Assembly: GCA_965249005.1 (NCBI GenBank)
Contig: CBDFLD010000014.1
Coordinates: forward strand, 62,001-126,000
Length of the DNA stretch: 64,000 nucleotides
Direction: 5' to 3'
Source of the DNA: CBDFLD01 sp965249005
Lineage (GTDB): Bacteria; Acidobacteriota; UBA6911
Under the pieces are notes generated by a model. The model saw only the letters and a list, made by a program, of their open reading frames with translations. It made no database searches and had not been told where the DNA came from. Positions 1 to 9,585 of this stretch are shown piece after piece. A program made the translations under genes and the position numbers. Position 1 is the stretch's first letter; the number at the start of each line of letters is the position of its first letter.

Positions 1-1189
1 CCTCTCTTTCCTCGCGTTCCCCCCCCGCGACGGCTTTCTTCATGCTGGCGGCAACCCCGGCCTCGGAGCCGACCGGAATATTCGGCTCCATGCCGCCTTG
101 CCACAATGCGTGCCGGCCGTTGTGGTCGGGGGTGTTGACAGCGCGGCGGACGCGATCTTCGTAGTTCCGCATGTAGCCGTAGGTCATGACAATCGCGTCG
201 ACGTTGGGATTGATGAACTCCGGGTCCCAATCCATGGCGTCGGCCACGCTATGGATGTAGTCCCAGCGGCCTGTGTTGAATCCGACGAAGTGAGGCGAGA
301 GCGCGGCCCGGATTTCCATCAGCTGAAAACAGGCTTCGATCCTCTCGACCAGGACGTAGACCTTGATCGTACCTACCGGCAAACCGAGGTGCTGCTCCAG
401 TGACGTCAGCATGTTGTTGAAGAGTGCGGCTTCCTCGGCGGTCTCGATCTTCGGGAGATAAAGGACAATCGAGGAGCCTTCCGCGCGCAGACGTTCGTGG
501 TTGTTCGCCACATAGAGCACCAGGTCCACGATGGTGGCGGAAAAACTGCTGCCGCCTTTTTCGCGGACGTGCCTGTCATCGAGATGGAGTCCTCGGATAC
601 GAAATATCTTGGTCGTGAAGTCGAGCTGTTTCGTCCAGTCATCGATGATCGGCCGGCCGAGGAAATCCCGCGCCCAGTCGTTCATGGACACAGCTACCAG
701 CGAGGCCGCCCCGAGAAACACGGGGTCTTTGTGGATCGCCAGCTTGAGATTGCGCTGGTTGTCCAAAGACATGGTGCCGACCTGCCCAAGAGCGTCTTCG
801 CCGTCGAACATCCAACCATCCGCTCCGGAGAGAAGGGCGTAGGCCACGTTGCGAATGCTGTTCTCCAGCCGGGCACGCGGTTTGGCTCCGGGGCCGGTTC
901 CCTGAATCCACTGGCACTGCAGATCCGCCGGAATCTCAGCTCCATCAAAGTGGCCCTCACGGGCCCGGGCAACGCTCAGCTCGGTTCTTGGAATGCGGGA
1001 CTGAGGATCGAGAAACGTGATCCGCTCCTGGTTGCGGGAACGAAACAGCCGCCGTTGCATACGTGCCGACATGATCGCCCGTCGGTCTCGGTCCAAAAAA
1101 GCCAGCGCCCCAAGCGCCTCCAGTGCCGAGTCGGTGAAGATGTCGGAGTAGGATTCTCCTAGGTTGCTGCGGATCTCCAAATCGACCAT
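1..1189 (-). CDS. aceB: Malate synthase, 3' end cut by window edge
   Basis: Condenses glyoxylate with acetyl-CoA to malate (glyoxylate shunt, cytoplasm). About 396 residues are visible and the reading frame runs off the left edge. Family landmarks: GWMFDGEDALGQ near residue 125 (substrate/Mg site region), YLPKIETAEEA near 243, the segment GLPVGTIKVYVLVE after it, and GFNTGRWDYIHS near 302, all as in the malate synthase A barrel. The C-terminal catalytic Asp lies beyond the edge. The ATG at 1189 is chosen because GGAGG sits 6 bases upstream. Isocitrate lyase is not in the window; citrate synthase is 33 kb away. Family assignment is firm; activity is inferred. Confidence 0.92.
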   Translation of the reverse strand, partial: MVDLEIRSNLGESYSDIFTDSALEALGALAFLDRDRRAIMSARMQRRLFRSRNQERITFLDPQSRIPRTELSVARAREGHFDGAEIPADLQCQWIQGTGPGAKPRARLENSIRNVAYALLSGADGWMFDGEDALGQVGTMSLDNQRNLKLAIHKDPVFLGAASLVAVSMNDWARDFLGRPIIDDWTKQLDFTTKIFRIRGLHLDDRHVREKGGSSFSATIVDLVLYVANNHERLRAEGSSIVLYLPKIETAEEAALFNNMLTSLEQHLGLPVGTIKVYVLVERIEACFQLMEIRAALSPHFVGFNTGRWDYIHSVADAMDWDPEFINPNVDAIVMTYGYMRNYEDRVRRAVNTPDHNGRHALWQGGMEPNIPVGSEAGVAASMKKAVAGGEREERE

Positions 1190-1367
1190 GGACTGCCTCC
1201 TTCGCAACGCGGCAACGGGATTTCTGGGCTTCCTGCCCGGCCACAACCCGGCCGACTATTGCCATGATACAGGACTGATCGTGCGGCAGCATTGCGAAAA
1301 AAGAGCAGCCTTGGAGGGTTCTGGCGATCGTCGCTGCCAAGAGCGGACCAACAGCCAGCAAGGAAAG

Positions 1368-3290
1368 TCAATAGCGGTAGAGGAAGTCGACTTTATTCAG
1401 GAGGGCCCACTGGAGATCTTCCAGCCCTTCGGTTCTATTCCGTTTGAGGGCTTTCAACGAAATCTCCGCTTCAAGGGAGGTGGGAAAACGACTCAAGGTG
1501 CTGAGGAAGATGGACTCGACGCGCTCGGCGTCGGTCAGGGCTTCATCGGAGAGCAGGGCCGCGACCTTGGAATCATAGATGTGAAGCACACGGGAGGTCA
1601 CAAAGCCGTGGTTCATCATGTTTAAAGCTTGGAGCACGCTTGCCTCACCGGACCTGAGATTCGGTCCACGGTCTCCCCTTAGAAAGGCAGCCAGTATCGG
1701 GTCGGCATAATTGTGCGTGAAGCGAACGCCAAGCCCGGTCTCGGGTAGTTGCATCGCCTGGTACACGACCTTCTGGGGCTCGTAGCCCAAAACGAGAAAG
1801 GGGTGCGAAAAACCGGTGGCGCTTCCAACCGCATCGAGGACTTCCTCTGCCCAGAGCCGGCGTGCATACTTGCGCGCAAAATAGGGCGTATACTCCAGCC
1901 GCCATTCGCCCGGGAAACGCGACGAGAGCTGATACGCACTGGAGTTGGCAATCTGTCGAAAAACGTGCCGTATGCTGAAACCGCTCTGAATGAAGTCATC
2001 CGCGAGAGCTTCCAGCAGTGCCGGATGGGATGGTTGCTGGGTCCAGCCGCTTGGGAGATTCGAGGGATCCAGACGGGCGAGATCGAATTGATCCGCGGGC
2101 TCGACAATCCCCATCCCCATCATCTCTCGCCAGAGGTAGTTGACCGTGGCTCTGGCAAACTGCCGATCACGAGTCAAGTTGTTGGCGAACCGTTCCCGGT
2201 AGGTGCTCCCTTCCGCCTGGACCTCCGAGAATATGTACCGGGGCTCCACAAACGGCCCGTTGCCGCTGGGAGTGCGGGCCGGCCGGTTTCCGTCGGTAGT
2301 GTTCAGGCTGTAGGCGCCGTGACCGGCGTCCCTTATCGTGAAGTAGTAACGTCCATTTTCAAGGATCCCCGAGAACTGAAACGCGGTTCTGGGAAAAAAC
2401 GCGGCCATCTCCCAGGCCTCTTCGCGCGTGACCCCGGTCGCCCAGGAGTTGAGGCTTTCCAGGTGCCCGGACCCGGAATGACAAAGGATACAGTCGAAGC
2501 TGCTCAGCCCCAGAAACTGCTCGGCGCTCCGCGCGGCCAGCGTGTCGAACGTGTCCTGCATCGGTCCCATCGGCGTGAGACCGCTGACGATCCAGTTCGA
2601 GTAACCGTTTTCCCAGTTACTGTCGTTGGCCGTGATGACGTTTTTGACAAACACGTCGTAAGGCATCGAGCTGGCGACGAATTCGTAGATCTTCTCGTAG
2701 AAGGCGTTGCGTCCCTCGAAGAAAAGCGCAATGTTGCCGTCGTAGGCCGTATTGCGCAGAAGGTCCCCAAAGAACATCGTCCACTTGTCGACGAACTCGG
2801 GGGACGCGAGCAAAGCTTCGACCATGGCGCTTCGCTTGGCCGGATCATCCCAGCCTAGGAAATCTCGTACTGTCTGCTCGGACGGTATTCGTCCGGTAAG
2901 ATCCAGCGTCACGCGACGTAGAAACTCCGTGTCGCTCGAAATCGGGGCATGGGGAACACTGTCTTCCCGCATCTTGGTGAATATGTGATCATCGATATAA
3001 CCGCGAGAAGGTACCGGACTCACGAATGCGGTCTTTCGTCCGGGGCTTACCGCCAGGGTACGGCGCCCGTTTCCTCGAACCAGGCCGGTGGCCCGCGAAA
3101 GACTCTCCATGCGGCGTTGGAGCGCATTTTGATATCGATCGGGGTCGCTCTGGAAGCTACATTCAGCGGATGAACTCGTGCCGAGGAACGCGAGACTTTG
3201 TCGAAGATCCGGTACGCGCCACGAGCCTCCGATGCAAAGGCCGGCTGCGACGACGACCCACAATGGTTTCGAAAAGAGACGGAACTTCAT
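1368..3290 (-). CDS. Secreted DUF1549/DUF1553 (PSCyt2/PSD1) protein
   Basis: 640 residues. The N-terminus has an uncleaved or cleaved signal-like hydrophobic stretch (KPLWVVVAAGLCIGGSW). The DUF1549 part begins around residue 95 (YIDDHIFTKM, FLRRVTLDLTGRIPS, FVDKWTMFFGDLLR), and a CILCH heme-c-type motif lies near residue 270, in a position where such proteins often carry CxxCH. The C-terminal part (FARATVNYLWREMMGMGIVEPADQ, then HVFRQIANSSAYQLSS) matches DUF1553. These families are abundant in Planctomycetes and Acidobacteria; the biochemical role is unknown. The start codon has no clear ribosome binding site. It stands alone between malate synthase and the epoxide-hydrolase-like gene. Confidence 0.85.
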   Translation of the reverse strand: MKFRLFSKPLWVVVAAGLCIGGSWRVPDLRQSLAFLGTSSSAECSFQSDPDRYQNALQRRMESLSRATGLVRGNGRRTLAVSPGRKTAFVSPVPSRGYIDDHIFTKMREDSVPHAPISSDTEFLRRVTLDLTGRIPSEQTVRDFLGWDDPAKRSAMVEALLASPEFVDKWTMFFGDLLRNTAYDGNIALFFEGRNAFYEKIYEFVASSMPYDVFVKNVITANDSNWENGYSNWIVSGLTPMGPMQDTFDTLAARSAEQFLGLSSFDCILCHSGSGHLESLNSWATGVTREEAWEMAAFFPRTAFQFSGILENGRYYFTIRDAGHGAYSLNTTDGNRPARTPSGNGPFVEPRYIFSEVQAEGSTYRERFANNLTRDRQFARATVNYLWREMMGMGIVEPADQFDLARLDPSNLPSGWTQQPSHPALLEALADDFIQSGFSIRHVFRQIANSSAYQLSSRFPGEWRLEYTPYFARKYARRLWAEEVLDAVGSATGFSHPFLVLGYEPQKVVYQAMQLPETGLGVRFTHNYADPILAAFLRGDRGPNLRSGEASVLQALNMMNHGFVTSRVLHIYDSKVAALLSDEALTDAERVESIFLSTLSRFPTSLEAEISLKALKRNRTEGLEDLQWALLNKVDFLYRY

Positions 3291-3423
3291 GATAATGCTT
3301 GCTTACCCAACCCCGAGCGCCGCAAGGACAGAAATCGCTACCCTTTCGGGTAAATAATCGGCGCACTTGTACCCGTATGATAGCAATTGTAGCGGGATTG
3401 GACAAACCCAAACTGGCTGCGCC

Positions 3424-4674
3424 TTATCGAAGTCCTCGGAAGAAGGCGCGAATGTCGTCGACCAGGAGTTGCGGTTCCTCTAAAGCTGCGAAATGGCCAC
3501 CGGAAGGCATTTCGGTCCAGCGCTTTACGTTGTAGCGACGCTCGACCCATTGGCGGGGTGCGTACACCAACTCATGGGGAAAGATCGCGCAACCAACGGG
3601 AACCTCTACACGGCCGGATCGGGCCGAAGGCCTCCCATGGCGGGTTTCATAATAGATGCGGGTGGAGGATGTAATGGTTCCGGTGACCCAGTAGATCATG
3701 ATGTTCGCGAGTAGTTCATCCTTGCTGAAGCGACTTTCTATTTCACCCTTGGTATCCGCCCAGGAATAGAACTTTTCTGTGATCCAGGCGGCCAGTCCAG
3801 CGGGGGAATCGTGGAGTCCATAACCGAGCGTCTGGGGCTTGGTGCTCTGGATTTGGAAATAGCCCATTTCTTCTTGGCGGTACTTCTCATTCTCTTCGAG
3901 ACGCCTTTTTTCCAGAGCGGTTAGACTCGCGAAGGGATCCTCGATGTTCTTCGGGGGTCCGGCGTTGACAAAATTGAGATGGATCCCCATGCAGTGATCC
4001 GGGTCGTTTTGCCCCATCCAGGTGGAAATCGCGGCTCCCCAGTCGCCCCCCTGTGCGCCATAGCGCTCATAACCGAGTCGAGCCATCAACTTTGAGAGCA
4101 CGCCGGCTATCCGTTGGTAACTGTAGCCTCGATCTGTTGGTTTTCCAGAGAAGCCGAAGCCGGGAAGCGAAGGGCAAATCACATGAAAGGCGTCCTCCGC
4201 CTGGCCTCCGTAGGCGACGGGGTCTGTGAGCGGACCGATGACTTTGACGAACTCGTAAACCGAACCGGGCCAACCGTGGGTGATGACCAGCGGCAATGCG
4301 CCTGCAAATTTGGAGCGCTGGTGAATGAAGTGCAGCTCGAGTCCATCAATTTCGGTCGTAAAATGATCGAAGCTGTTGAGCCGCTCCTCCTGTGCGCGCC
4401 AATCGAACTGATCGCGCCAGTAGGCGACCAACTCCTTCATGTAGGCGAGATTCGAGCCGTAGTCCCAGCCGGCACCCTCGATTTGATCCGGAAATCGGGT
4501 GCGTTCGAGACGCGCTTTCAAATCCGCGAGGATTGCTTTGTCGACTTGCACCTTGAAGGGTTGTACCACTTCCGCGTCTCCTGATGATTGGGCGTTGCCG
4601 GCTTCCGGACACAGGCAAAGAGCTGCCAATAGAACTCCCAGAAGCGGCATATGAAACCGTATCCTTCCATTCAT
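3424..4674 (-). CDS. Exported epoxide-hydrolase-family alpha/beta hydrolase
   Basis: 416 residues. A signal peptide (MPLLGVLLAALCLCPEAGNAQ) precedes the epoxide hydrolase N-terminal domain (PFKVQVDKAILADLKARLE, then the conserved WDYGSNLAYMKELVAYWR). The alpha/beta hydrolase core has HGWPGSVYEF (oxyanion-hole HGWP), the nucleophile Asp in AQGGDWGAA, the two-Tyr cap region, and the C-terminal His in PSGGHFAALEEP, so the catalytic set looks complete. Known relatives hydrolyse epoxides such as juvenile-hormone-type substrates; the substrate here cannot be read. Divergent from the aldo/keto reductase, about 160 bases away. Confidence 0.88.
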   Translation of the reverse strand: MNGRIRFHMPLLGVLLAALCLCPEAGNAQSSGDAEVVQPFKVQVDKAILADLKARLERTRFPDQIEGAGWDYGSNLAYMKELVAYWRDQFDWRAQEERLNSFDHFTTEIDGLELHFIHQRSKFAGALPLVITHGWPGSVYEFVKVIGPLTDPVAYGGQAEDAFHVICPSLPGFGFSGKPTDRGYSYQRIAGVLSKLMARLGYERYGAQGGDWGAAISTWMGQNDPDHCMGIHLNFVNAGPPKNIEDPFASLTALEKRRLEENEKYRQEEMGYFQIQSTKPQTLGYGLHDSPAGLAAWITEKFYSWADTKGEIESRFSKDELLANIMIYWVTGTITSSTRIYYETRHGRPSARSGRVEVPVGCAIFPHELVYAPRQWVERRYNVKRWTEMPSGGHFAALEEPQLLVDDIRAFFRGLR

Positions 4675-4835
4675 GGCCGGTTCTCTGTTTTCGATAGTCT
4701 AGGCGCAGCGGGCTCGAAAAACAATTTGCCAGCACTCCAGTTCGCTCGGTTCACCCTTCGTTGACGCGTGTTCGACTATGCCTTATCATCCTGCCTCCGA
4801 AGCGAAATGAGCGCAGCCGGCGAATGGAGGGCCAT

Positions 4836-5786
4836 TTGAAGAAGAGAAAACTGGGGAGCTTGGACTTCGAGATCTCCGAGATTACATTCGGATCGGCGAG
4901 TATCAGCAGCGAAGGCAAAGGCTACAGCTTCGGGTACATTTCCGAAGACGACGCGATCGCTCTTCTGCGGGAAGCTCACGCACGAGGAGTCAATGTTTTC
5001 GACACGGCCCCCATTTACGGGCATGGGGTCTCGGAGATTCGGATCGGCAAGGCCTTCAAAAAGCTGCGCGAGAAGGTCTTCATCGTCTCCAAGAGCGGCG
5101 TGACGTGGGATCAGGACCGTCGAATTGTTCGAACCAACGATCTGGCCGTTGCCCAAAAGATGATGGAGCAGTCACTCAGAGATCTGCAAACAGACTACAT
5201 CGATCTCTACATGATTCACTGGCCTGATCCGGAGATCGACATTCGCAAGACACTCGAAGTCCTCCTGAGGGCTCAGGATCAGGGAAAGATCCGACACATC
5301 GGCCTGTGCAACACCCACGTCGAGGATCTGGATAAGGCTCGAGAGGTCGCGACCGTCGTGGCCGTGCAAAGCGAGTTCAACCTCTTCAACGCCCGGGCTC
5401 GCGAAGACCTGTTCTCCTATCTGGGGGACAACGGGATTGGATTCATGAGTTGGGCAACCCTCGACCGCGGGATCATTACCGGCCGCGTGACCAAAGATCG
5501 AGACTTCGATGCCTACGACGCCCGAGGCTCGGCCCCTTGGTGGCGCAAGGACGTCGTCGAACGCAAGATCCAGGCGATGGAGGAAATCCGGGGCATTCTG
5601 GGTTCCTATACCGGGTTGGAGCTCGCCTTGGGATTCGTGCTGCGGCATGCGGAGACGAGTACCGCGCTCTGCGGGATCCGCAACGAAGAGCAGCTCGAGT
5701 CGGTTCTGCAGGCTTGTCAGAGGCGACCGCCGGACGAGATCCTCGATCGGGCGGAAGAGATCGCGCAGACGCACCTGGACACGTGA
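4836..5786 (+). CDS. Aldo/keto reductase
   Basis: NAD(P)H-dependent oxidoreductase of the AKR barrel fold. The tetrad is visible: Asp and Tyr in VFDTAPIYGHG, Lys in VFIVSKSG, His in YMIHWPDP. Length of about 316 residues is normal. Start choice: TTG at 4836 has GGAGG at 4826-4830 with 5-base spacing and gives MKKRKLGSLDFEISEI, the usual family N-terminus. An in-frame ATG at 4824 would place that GGAGG inside the gene and has no ribosome binding site of its own; the ATG at 4761 is less likely still. Monocistronic, substrate unknown. Confidence 0.88.
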   Translation: MKKRKLGSLDFEISEITFGSASISSEGKGYSFGYISEDDAIALLREAHARGVNVFDTAPIYGHGVSEIRIGKAFKKLREKVFIVSKSGVTWDQDRRIVRTNDLAVAQKMMEQSLRDLQTDYIDLYMIHWPDPEIDIRKTLEVLLRAQDQGKIRHIGLCNTHVEDLDKAREVATVVAVQSEFNLFNARAREDLFSYLGDNGIGFMSWATLDRGIITGRVTKDRDFDAYDARGSAPWWRKDVVERKIQAMEEIRGILGSYTGLELALGFVLRHAETSTALCGIRNEEQLESVLQACQRRPPDEILDRAEEIAQTHLDT

Positions 5787-5898
5787 CGCGAGGCGAGGTG
5801 TTACGCGTATCCGGCTGTTTCAGCAGGGTCGCGATACTGAGCTCAGCCTTTCGTGAGTGAATGCGAACGATCGCTCGTGACAATCGCCCGACACCCCC

Positions 5899-7743
5899 TC
5901 AAGGAACGACCGAGAGCTCGACATAAGACGGGTGCAAGGCGGAGCGGAAGACACGATGCGTCGCTTCCCGAAAATCCGACTCCTTCGCTGAGTAGATGTC
6001 GACGAAAGTCTGCGGATTGCGATCGATGACCGGAAACCACGAGCTCTGGACCTGCACCATGATGCGGTGTCCCTTCTTGAACGTGTGGTTGCGATCGCGC
6101 AGGTCGAACTCGATCGGTGTGATCTTGCCGGGAACCATGGGTTCGGGGCGCTCGTAGCCGTTGCGAAACTTCGCCCGAAACACTTCGCCCGCCAGAAGCA
6201 TCTGAAAGTGCCCCATGCGCACGCCCGCGGGGTTGGGCTCGTTGTCGGGGTGGTCGCCGGGGAAGACATCGATGAGCTTGACGACGAAATCGGCGTCCGT
6301 GCCGGTCGTCGCGACCTCGAGATGCGCGATGATGGGTCCGGCGATCCTGACCTCCTGTTCGAGCACGTCCGTTTCATAAACCCGAACGTCGGGTCGCGAG
6401 GCGGCGAATCGCTGGTCTTCGATCATCCAGAGGTGTCCCTGCGTCGTTCTGGTCTCGGAGGAAAAGGGCACGGGCTTTTCTGGGTTGCTCACATAGCTGT
6501 CATGAGCGCCGTCCGCCGTCGGCGCCTCGAACGACAGGCCAGCGTCGGTGCTCAAATAGAGCTTCTTCGACAACGCTTCCGCGGGCGGCCAGTCCTCGTA
6601 CTTTTTCCAGACGTTCGAGCCCGTCTCGAAGACATAGGCTTCGGGAAGTTGAGGATCGGGAGCGCCCTTGAGATGGTGCCGGAAAAACGGCAGATGGATC
6701 TCGCGTTGAAAGTATTCCGCGGTCCTCGAATCGAACTGGACGTGGCCGAGCGACTCTCCCGTCATGCTGTTCCATCCGCCGTGCAGCCACGGTCCCGCTA
6801 CGAGGAGACTCTCGTTGTGGGGATTTCGCTTCTCGATCTCGTAGTAGATGCTCGTCGGGCCGTAGAAGTCTTCGGCGTCGAACCAGCCGGCAACGTTCAG
6901 GATCGCGTGGTTGATTTCGTTCAGATGCTGCAGCACGACCTGATCCTGCCAGTAGTCGTCATACGTGCCGTGCTCCATGAACTCGTTCCAGGTGGGCACG
7001 GAGTAGTGAAAGTATCTCTCGTTGACGTTCGCAATCGGTCCGAGCTCGAGAAAGAAGCGATAGCCGTCGGGCGTTCCATAGTCGAAAGGCTTCACGCCCT
7101 CCGTTGTGAAGCCCTCGCGGACCTGCGCGTTCCGGGAGAGCCAGCTGAAGGCGTACATCAAACGGAACGCGCCGTTGTGGTGCCAGTCGTCCCCGATGAA
7201 CATGTCGGAGGGAGAAGCCTGCGGTGACGACGCCACGAGCGCGGGATGTGCGTCGATCATCCCCATCACGGTTTGAAAGCCGGGATAAGAAACGCCGTAC
7301 TGCCCTACCTTCCCGTTGTGGTTTTTGACGTTTCCGAGGAGCCACTCGACGGTGTCGTAGTTGTCGGTGCTCTCGTCCGGTCCGTCCTCCGGCGCATAGG
7401 CGCGCATGACGACGAAGTTTCCTTCGGAGCGGAACTTCCCACGCACGTCCTGGAAGACGAAGATGAAGCGGTCCTCGTCGAAGGCCGGCGAGGGCCCGAG
7501 CTGCTCACGGTAGTTGTCCGGTCCGTACGGCGAAATGGAGTACGGTGTACGCAGCAGCAAGATCGGATAGGTCTCGGAGCGGTCGCTCGGCTCGTAGATG
7601 ATCGTAAAGAGCTTCACGCCGTCCCGCATGGGAACCATCACTTCCCGTTTGAGGTAATGTTCGCGGAGGTCGAGCGCAAAGACAGACGCACTCGCGAGAA
7701 GCACCGCCGCAACAAAGCTTGCGCGTTTCAATTGTCTTGCCAC
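5899..7743 (-). CDS. Exported CocE/NonD-type (X-Pro dipeptidyl-peptidase S15) hydrolase
   Basis: 614 residues with signal peptide (FVAAVLLASASVFA). The alpha/beta hydrolase half carries the nucleophile Ser in YGVSYPG, the Asp region NVAGWFDAEDFYG and His in AGPWLHGGW; the C-terminal half is the jelly-roll domain typical of CocE/NonD hydrolases (DADFVVKLIDVFPGD, GHRIMVQVQSSWFP). Such enzymes cleave acyl, ester or X-Pro bonds; the substrate is not predictable. The annotated start is GTG at 7743, only 3 bases after the panB stop, with poor ribosome binding; TTG at 7731 is an alternative and keeps the signal peptide. Probably co-transcribed with ilvE-panB. Confidence 0.87.
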   Translation of the reverse strand: MARQLKRASFVAAVLLASASVFALDLREHYLKREVMVPMRDGVKLFTIIYEPSDRSETYPILLLRTPYSISPYGPDNYREQLGPSPAFDEDRFIFVFQDVRGKFRSEGNFVVMRAYAPEDGPDESTDNYDTVEWLLGNVKNHNGKVGQYGVSYPGFQTVMGMIDAHPALVASSPQASPSDMFIGDDWHHNGAFRLMYAFSWLSRNAQVREGFTTEGVKPFDYGTPDGYRFFLELGPIANVNERYFHYSVPTWNEFMEHGTYDDYWQDQVVLQHLNEINHAILNVAGWFDAEDFYGPTSIYYEIEKRNPHNESLLVAGPWLHGGWNSMTGESLGHVQFDSRTAEYFQREIHLPFFRHHLKGAPDPQLPEAYVFETGSNVWKKYEDWPPAEALSKKLYLSTDAGLSFEAPTADGAHDSYVSNPEKPVPFSSETRTTQGHLWMIEDQRFAASRPDVRVYETDVLEQEVRIAGPIIAHLEVATTGTDADFVVKLIDVFPGDHPDNEPNPAGVRMGHFQMLLAGEVFRAKFRNGYERPEPMVPGKITPIEFDLRDRNHTFKKGHRIMVQVQSSWFPVIDRNPQTFVDIYSAKESDFREATHRVFRSALHPSYVELSVVP

Positions 7744-7746
7744 TCT

Positions 7747-8616
7747 TCATTCGTCACTTGATTGGACGTCTCCGACTTCTTGCAGCAGCGCTTGCAAGAC
7801 TTCCTCCGGCATGCCGTAGCTGTGATCGGCATCGGGGAAAGTGCCCTCGAGAACCTCGCTTCGGTAGGTCTGGACTGCTTCCAGCATGATCGGCCAGATC
7901 TTGGCATATTGCTTGACGTACTTGGGAACGAAGCGGTCGAAGAGTCCGACCAGGTCATAGATGAGAAGGGTTTGCCCATCGCAGTGAGGTCCGGAGCCGA
8001 TTCCGATGGTCGGGATATGGACCCGTTCGGTGATCAGCTTCGAAACCGCCGCCGGGACCGCCTCCAGGCTCAGACAAAAAAGTCCGGCGTCCTCTAGTGC
8101 CAGAGCATCCTCGATCAGAGCCTTCGCACTGGCGACGTCCTTCCCTTGGACGCGATAACCTCCATGCTTGGAAACGTGTTGAGGAGTCAAGCCGATGTGT
8201 CCCATGACCGGGATACCCGCGTCGACAATGGCCTTCACGGTGGGGGCAATCTCGGTTCCCCCTTCGACCTTGACCACGTCCATGCGTCCTTCCTTGAGAA
8301 ACCGACCCGCATTTCGGATAGCCTCCTTCTCATCGACCTGATAGGAGAGAAACGGCATGTCGCCCACCAGCAAGGGATTCTTGGCCCCCGCAGCCACCCC
8401 TTCACAGTGATGCAGCACTTCCTCCATGGTGACGGAGACGGTGTGCTGGCGGCCCAGTATGACCATGCCCAGGGAATCTCCGACCAGCAGGACATCGATC
8501 CCCGCCTGGTCGGCCAACTTGCCCGTTGCGTAGTCAAAGGCCGTGAGCATCGTGATGCGCTCGCCCTGGTCCCTCTTGCGCTGTAGATCCAGCACCGTTA
8601 CCTTCTTGCGGTCCAT
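7747..8616 (-). CDS. panB: 3-methyl-2-oxobutanoate hydroxymethyltransferase
   Basis: First committed step of pantothenate synthesis: transfers a hydroxymethyl group from methylene-THF to 2-oxoisovalerate, forming ketopantoate. Mg-binding and catalytic landmarks: VGDSLGMV, GDMPFLSY, KVEGG, and the catalytic Glu in LSLEAVP. About 289 residues, slightly longer than the usual 265-280. ATG 8616 is preferred over the ATG at 8637 because AGGGGG lies 8 bases before it. It follows ilvE by 30 bases on the same strand, and ilvE acts on the same keto acid (valine/2-oxoisovalerate), so the pairing makes metabolic sense. Confidence 0.95.
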   Translation of the reverse strand: MDRKKVTVLDLQRKRDQGERITMLTAFDYATGKLADQAGIDVLLVGDSLGMVILGRQHTVSVTMEEVLHHCEGVAAGAKNPLLVGDMPFLSYQVDEKEAIRNAGRFLKEGRMDVVKVEGGTEIAPTVKAIVDAGIPVMGHIGLTPQHVSKHGGYRVQGKDVASAKALIEDALALEDAGLFCLSLEAVPAAVSKLITERVHIPTIGIGSGPHCDGQTLLIYDLVGLFDRFVPKYVKQYAKIWPIMLEAVQTYRSEVLEGTFPDADHSYGMPEEVLQALLQEVGDVQSSDE

Positions 8617-8646
8617 TTCGGTTTCCCCCTTTAGCACTGCCGATAC

Positions 8647-9585
8647 TTACTTTCCTTGCGACTCGTTCACGAAGGTCAGCCAACCGTGCCGGTCTTCGAC
8701 TTCACCCCGGACGATGCCGAAGAAGGCCTCTTGCAGCGCTTTTGTAATGGGACCTCTGGTGCCCTCCCCGACCGCAAGCCGGTCTACGGAGCGGACGGGT
8801 GTCACTTCGGCGGCCGTGCCGGTCATGAAGACCTCGTCCGCCCAGTAGAGCATTTCCCGGGCCAAGAGCTCTTCACGAACTTCGTAGCCAAGCTCTTTGG
8901 CCAGGATAATCACACTGGCGCGGGTGACGCCCGGAAGGACCGAAGCGCCGACGGGAGCGGTATAGATAACACCCTCGCGGACGAGAAACAGATTCTCGCC
9001 CGGACCTTCGCACACGTGGCCATGGACGTCGAGCATGATCCCCTCGGCGAAGCCGCGCGTCTGGGCTTCTCTGGCCGCGAGCTGCGAGCTCACGTAGTGT
9101 CCACCGATCTTGGCCATGAGGGGGAGCGTGCCCGGCGCAGGGCGGCGCCAGCTGCTGACGGCAACGTCCACTCCTTGCTCGTGGGCTTCCGAGCCGTAGT
9201 AGGCGGAGCGTTCCCAGGTTGCCACCACACACTCGATGCGGTTTTCCGTCAAGTAAAGGTCCAGATCTCCATACCCGCCGAAGATGATGGGACGAATGTA
9301 GCAGGCCTTGTGCCCATTGGCCTGTACCGTCTCGGGCACTGCTTTCATGAATTCGGCTTTGGTCACGGGCACTTCCATGAATAGGACCTTGCAGGAGTAA
9401 TACAGCCGGTCGACATGGGCCGCCAGCCGAAAGATCGCCGGCCCCTTGGGCGTCGCATAAGCCCGCATTCCTTCATAGGCACTGGACCCGAAGTGAAGTG
9501 CATGAGAGAGCACGTGCACCTGTGCCTCGTCCCAAGGAACCAGCCCGCCGTTCATCCAGATCCACTCCGCTTTGGGAATTGCCAT
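8647..9585 (-). CDS. ilvE: Branched-chain amino acid aminotransferase, copy 1
   Basis: PLP-dependent fold-IV aminotransferase interconverting Val/Leu/Ile and their 2-oxo acids. Landmarks: SSAYEGMRAYATPKG, YIRPIIFGGYGDL, the PLP Lys in LPLMAKIGGHYVSS, HVCEGPGENLF, and FMTGTAAEVTPV. The start ATG at 9585 has a strong AAGGAGGAGG upstream; the longer in-frame reading to 9900 is rejected because the added residues have no family match. 312 residues, normal. Heads a likely operon with panB and a CocE hydrolase. A second, diverged ilvE lies at 51187-52128. Confidence 0.94.
   Translation of the reverse strand: MAIPKAEWIWMNGGLVPWDEAQVHVLSHALHFGSSAYEGMRAYATPKGPAIFRLAAHVDRLYYSCKVLFMEVPVTKAEFMKAVPETVQANGHKACYIRPIIFGGYGDLDLYLTENRIECVVATWERSAYYGSEAHEQGVDVAVSSWRRPAPGTLPLMAKIGGHYVSSQLAAREAQTRGFAEGIMLDVHGHVCEGPGENLFLVREGVIYTAPVGASVLPGVTRASVIILAKELGYEVREELLAREMLYWADEVFMTGTAAEVTPVRSVDRLAVGEGTRGPITKALQEAFFGIVRGEVEDRHGWLTFVNESQGK

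Noticed and set aside
497..1162. Plus-strand open frame of 221 residues
   Set aside because: It is antisense to malate synthase, whose minus-strand frame has clear family motifs; the plus frame has none.
1749..2858. Plus-strand open frame of 369 residues
   Set aside because: Antisense to the DUF1549/DUF1553 gene; no domain and no ribosome binding site.
6067..7227. Plus-strand open frame of 386 residues
   Set aside because: Antisense to the CocE/NonD hydrolase, which has catalytic motifs and a signal peptide.
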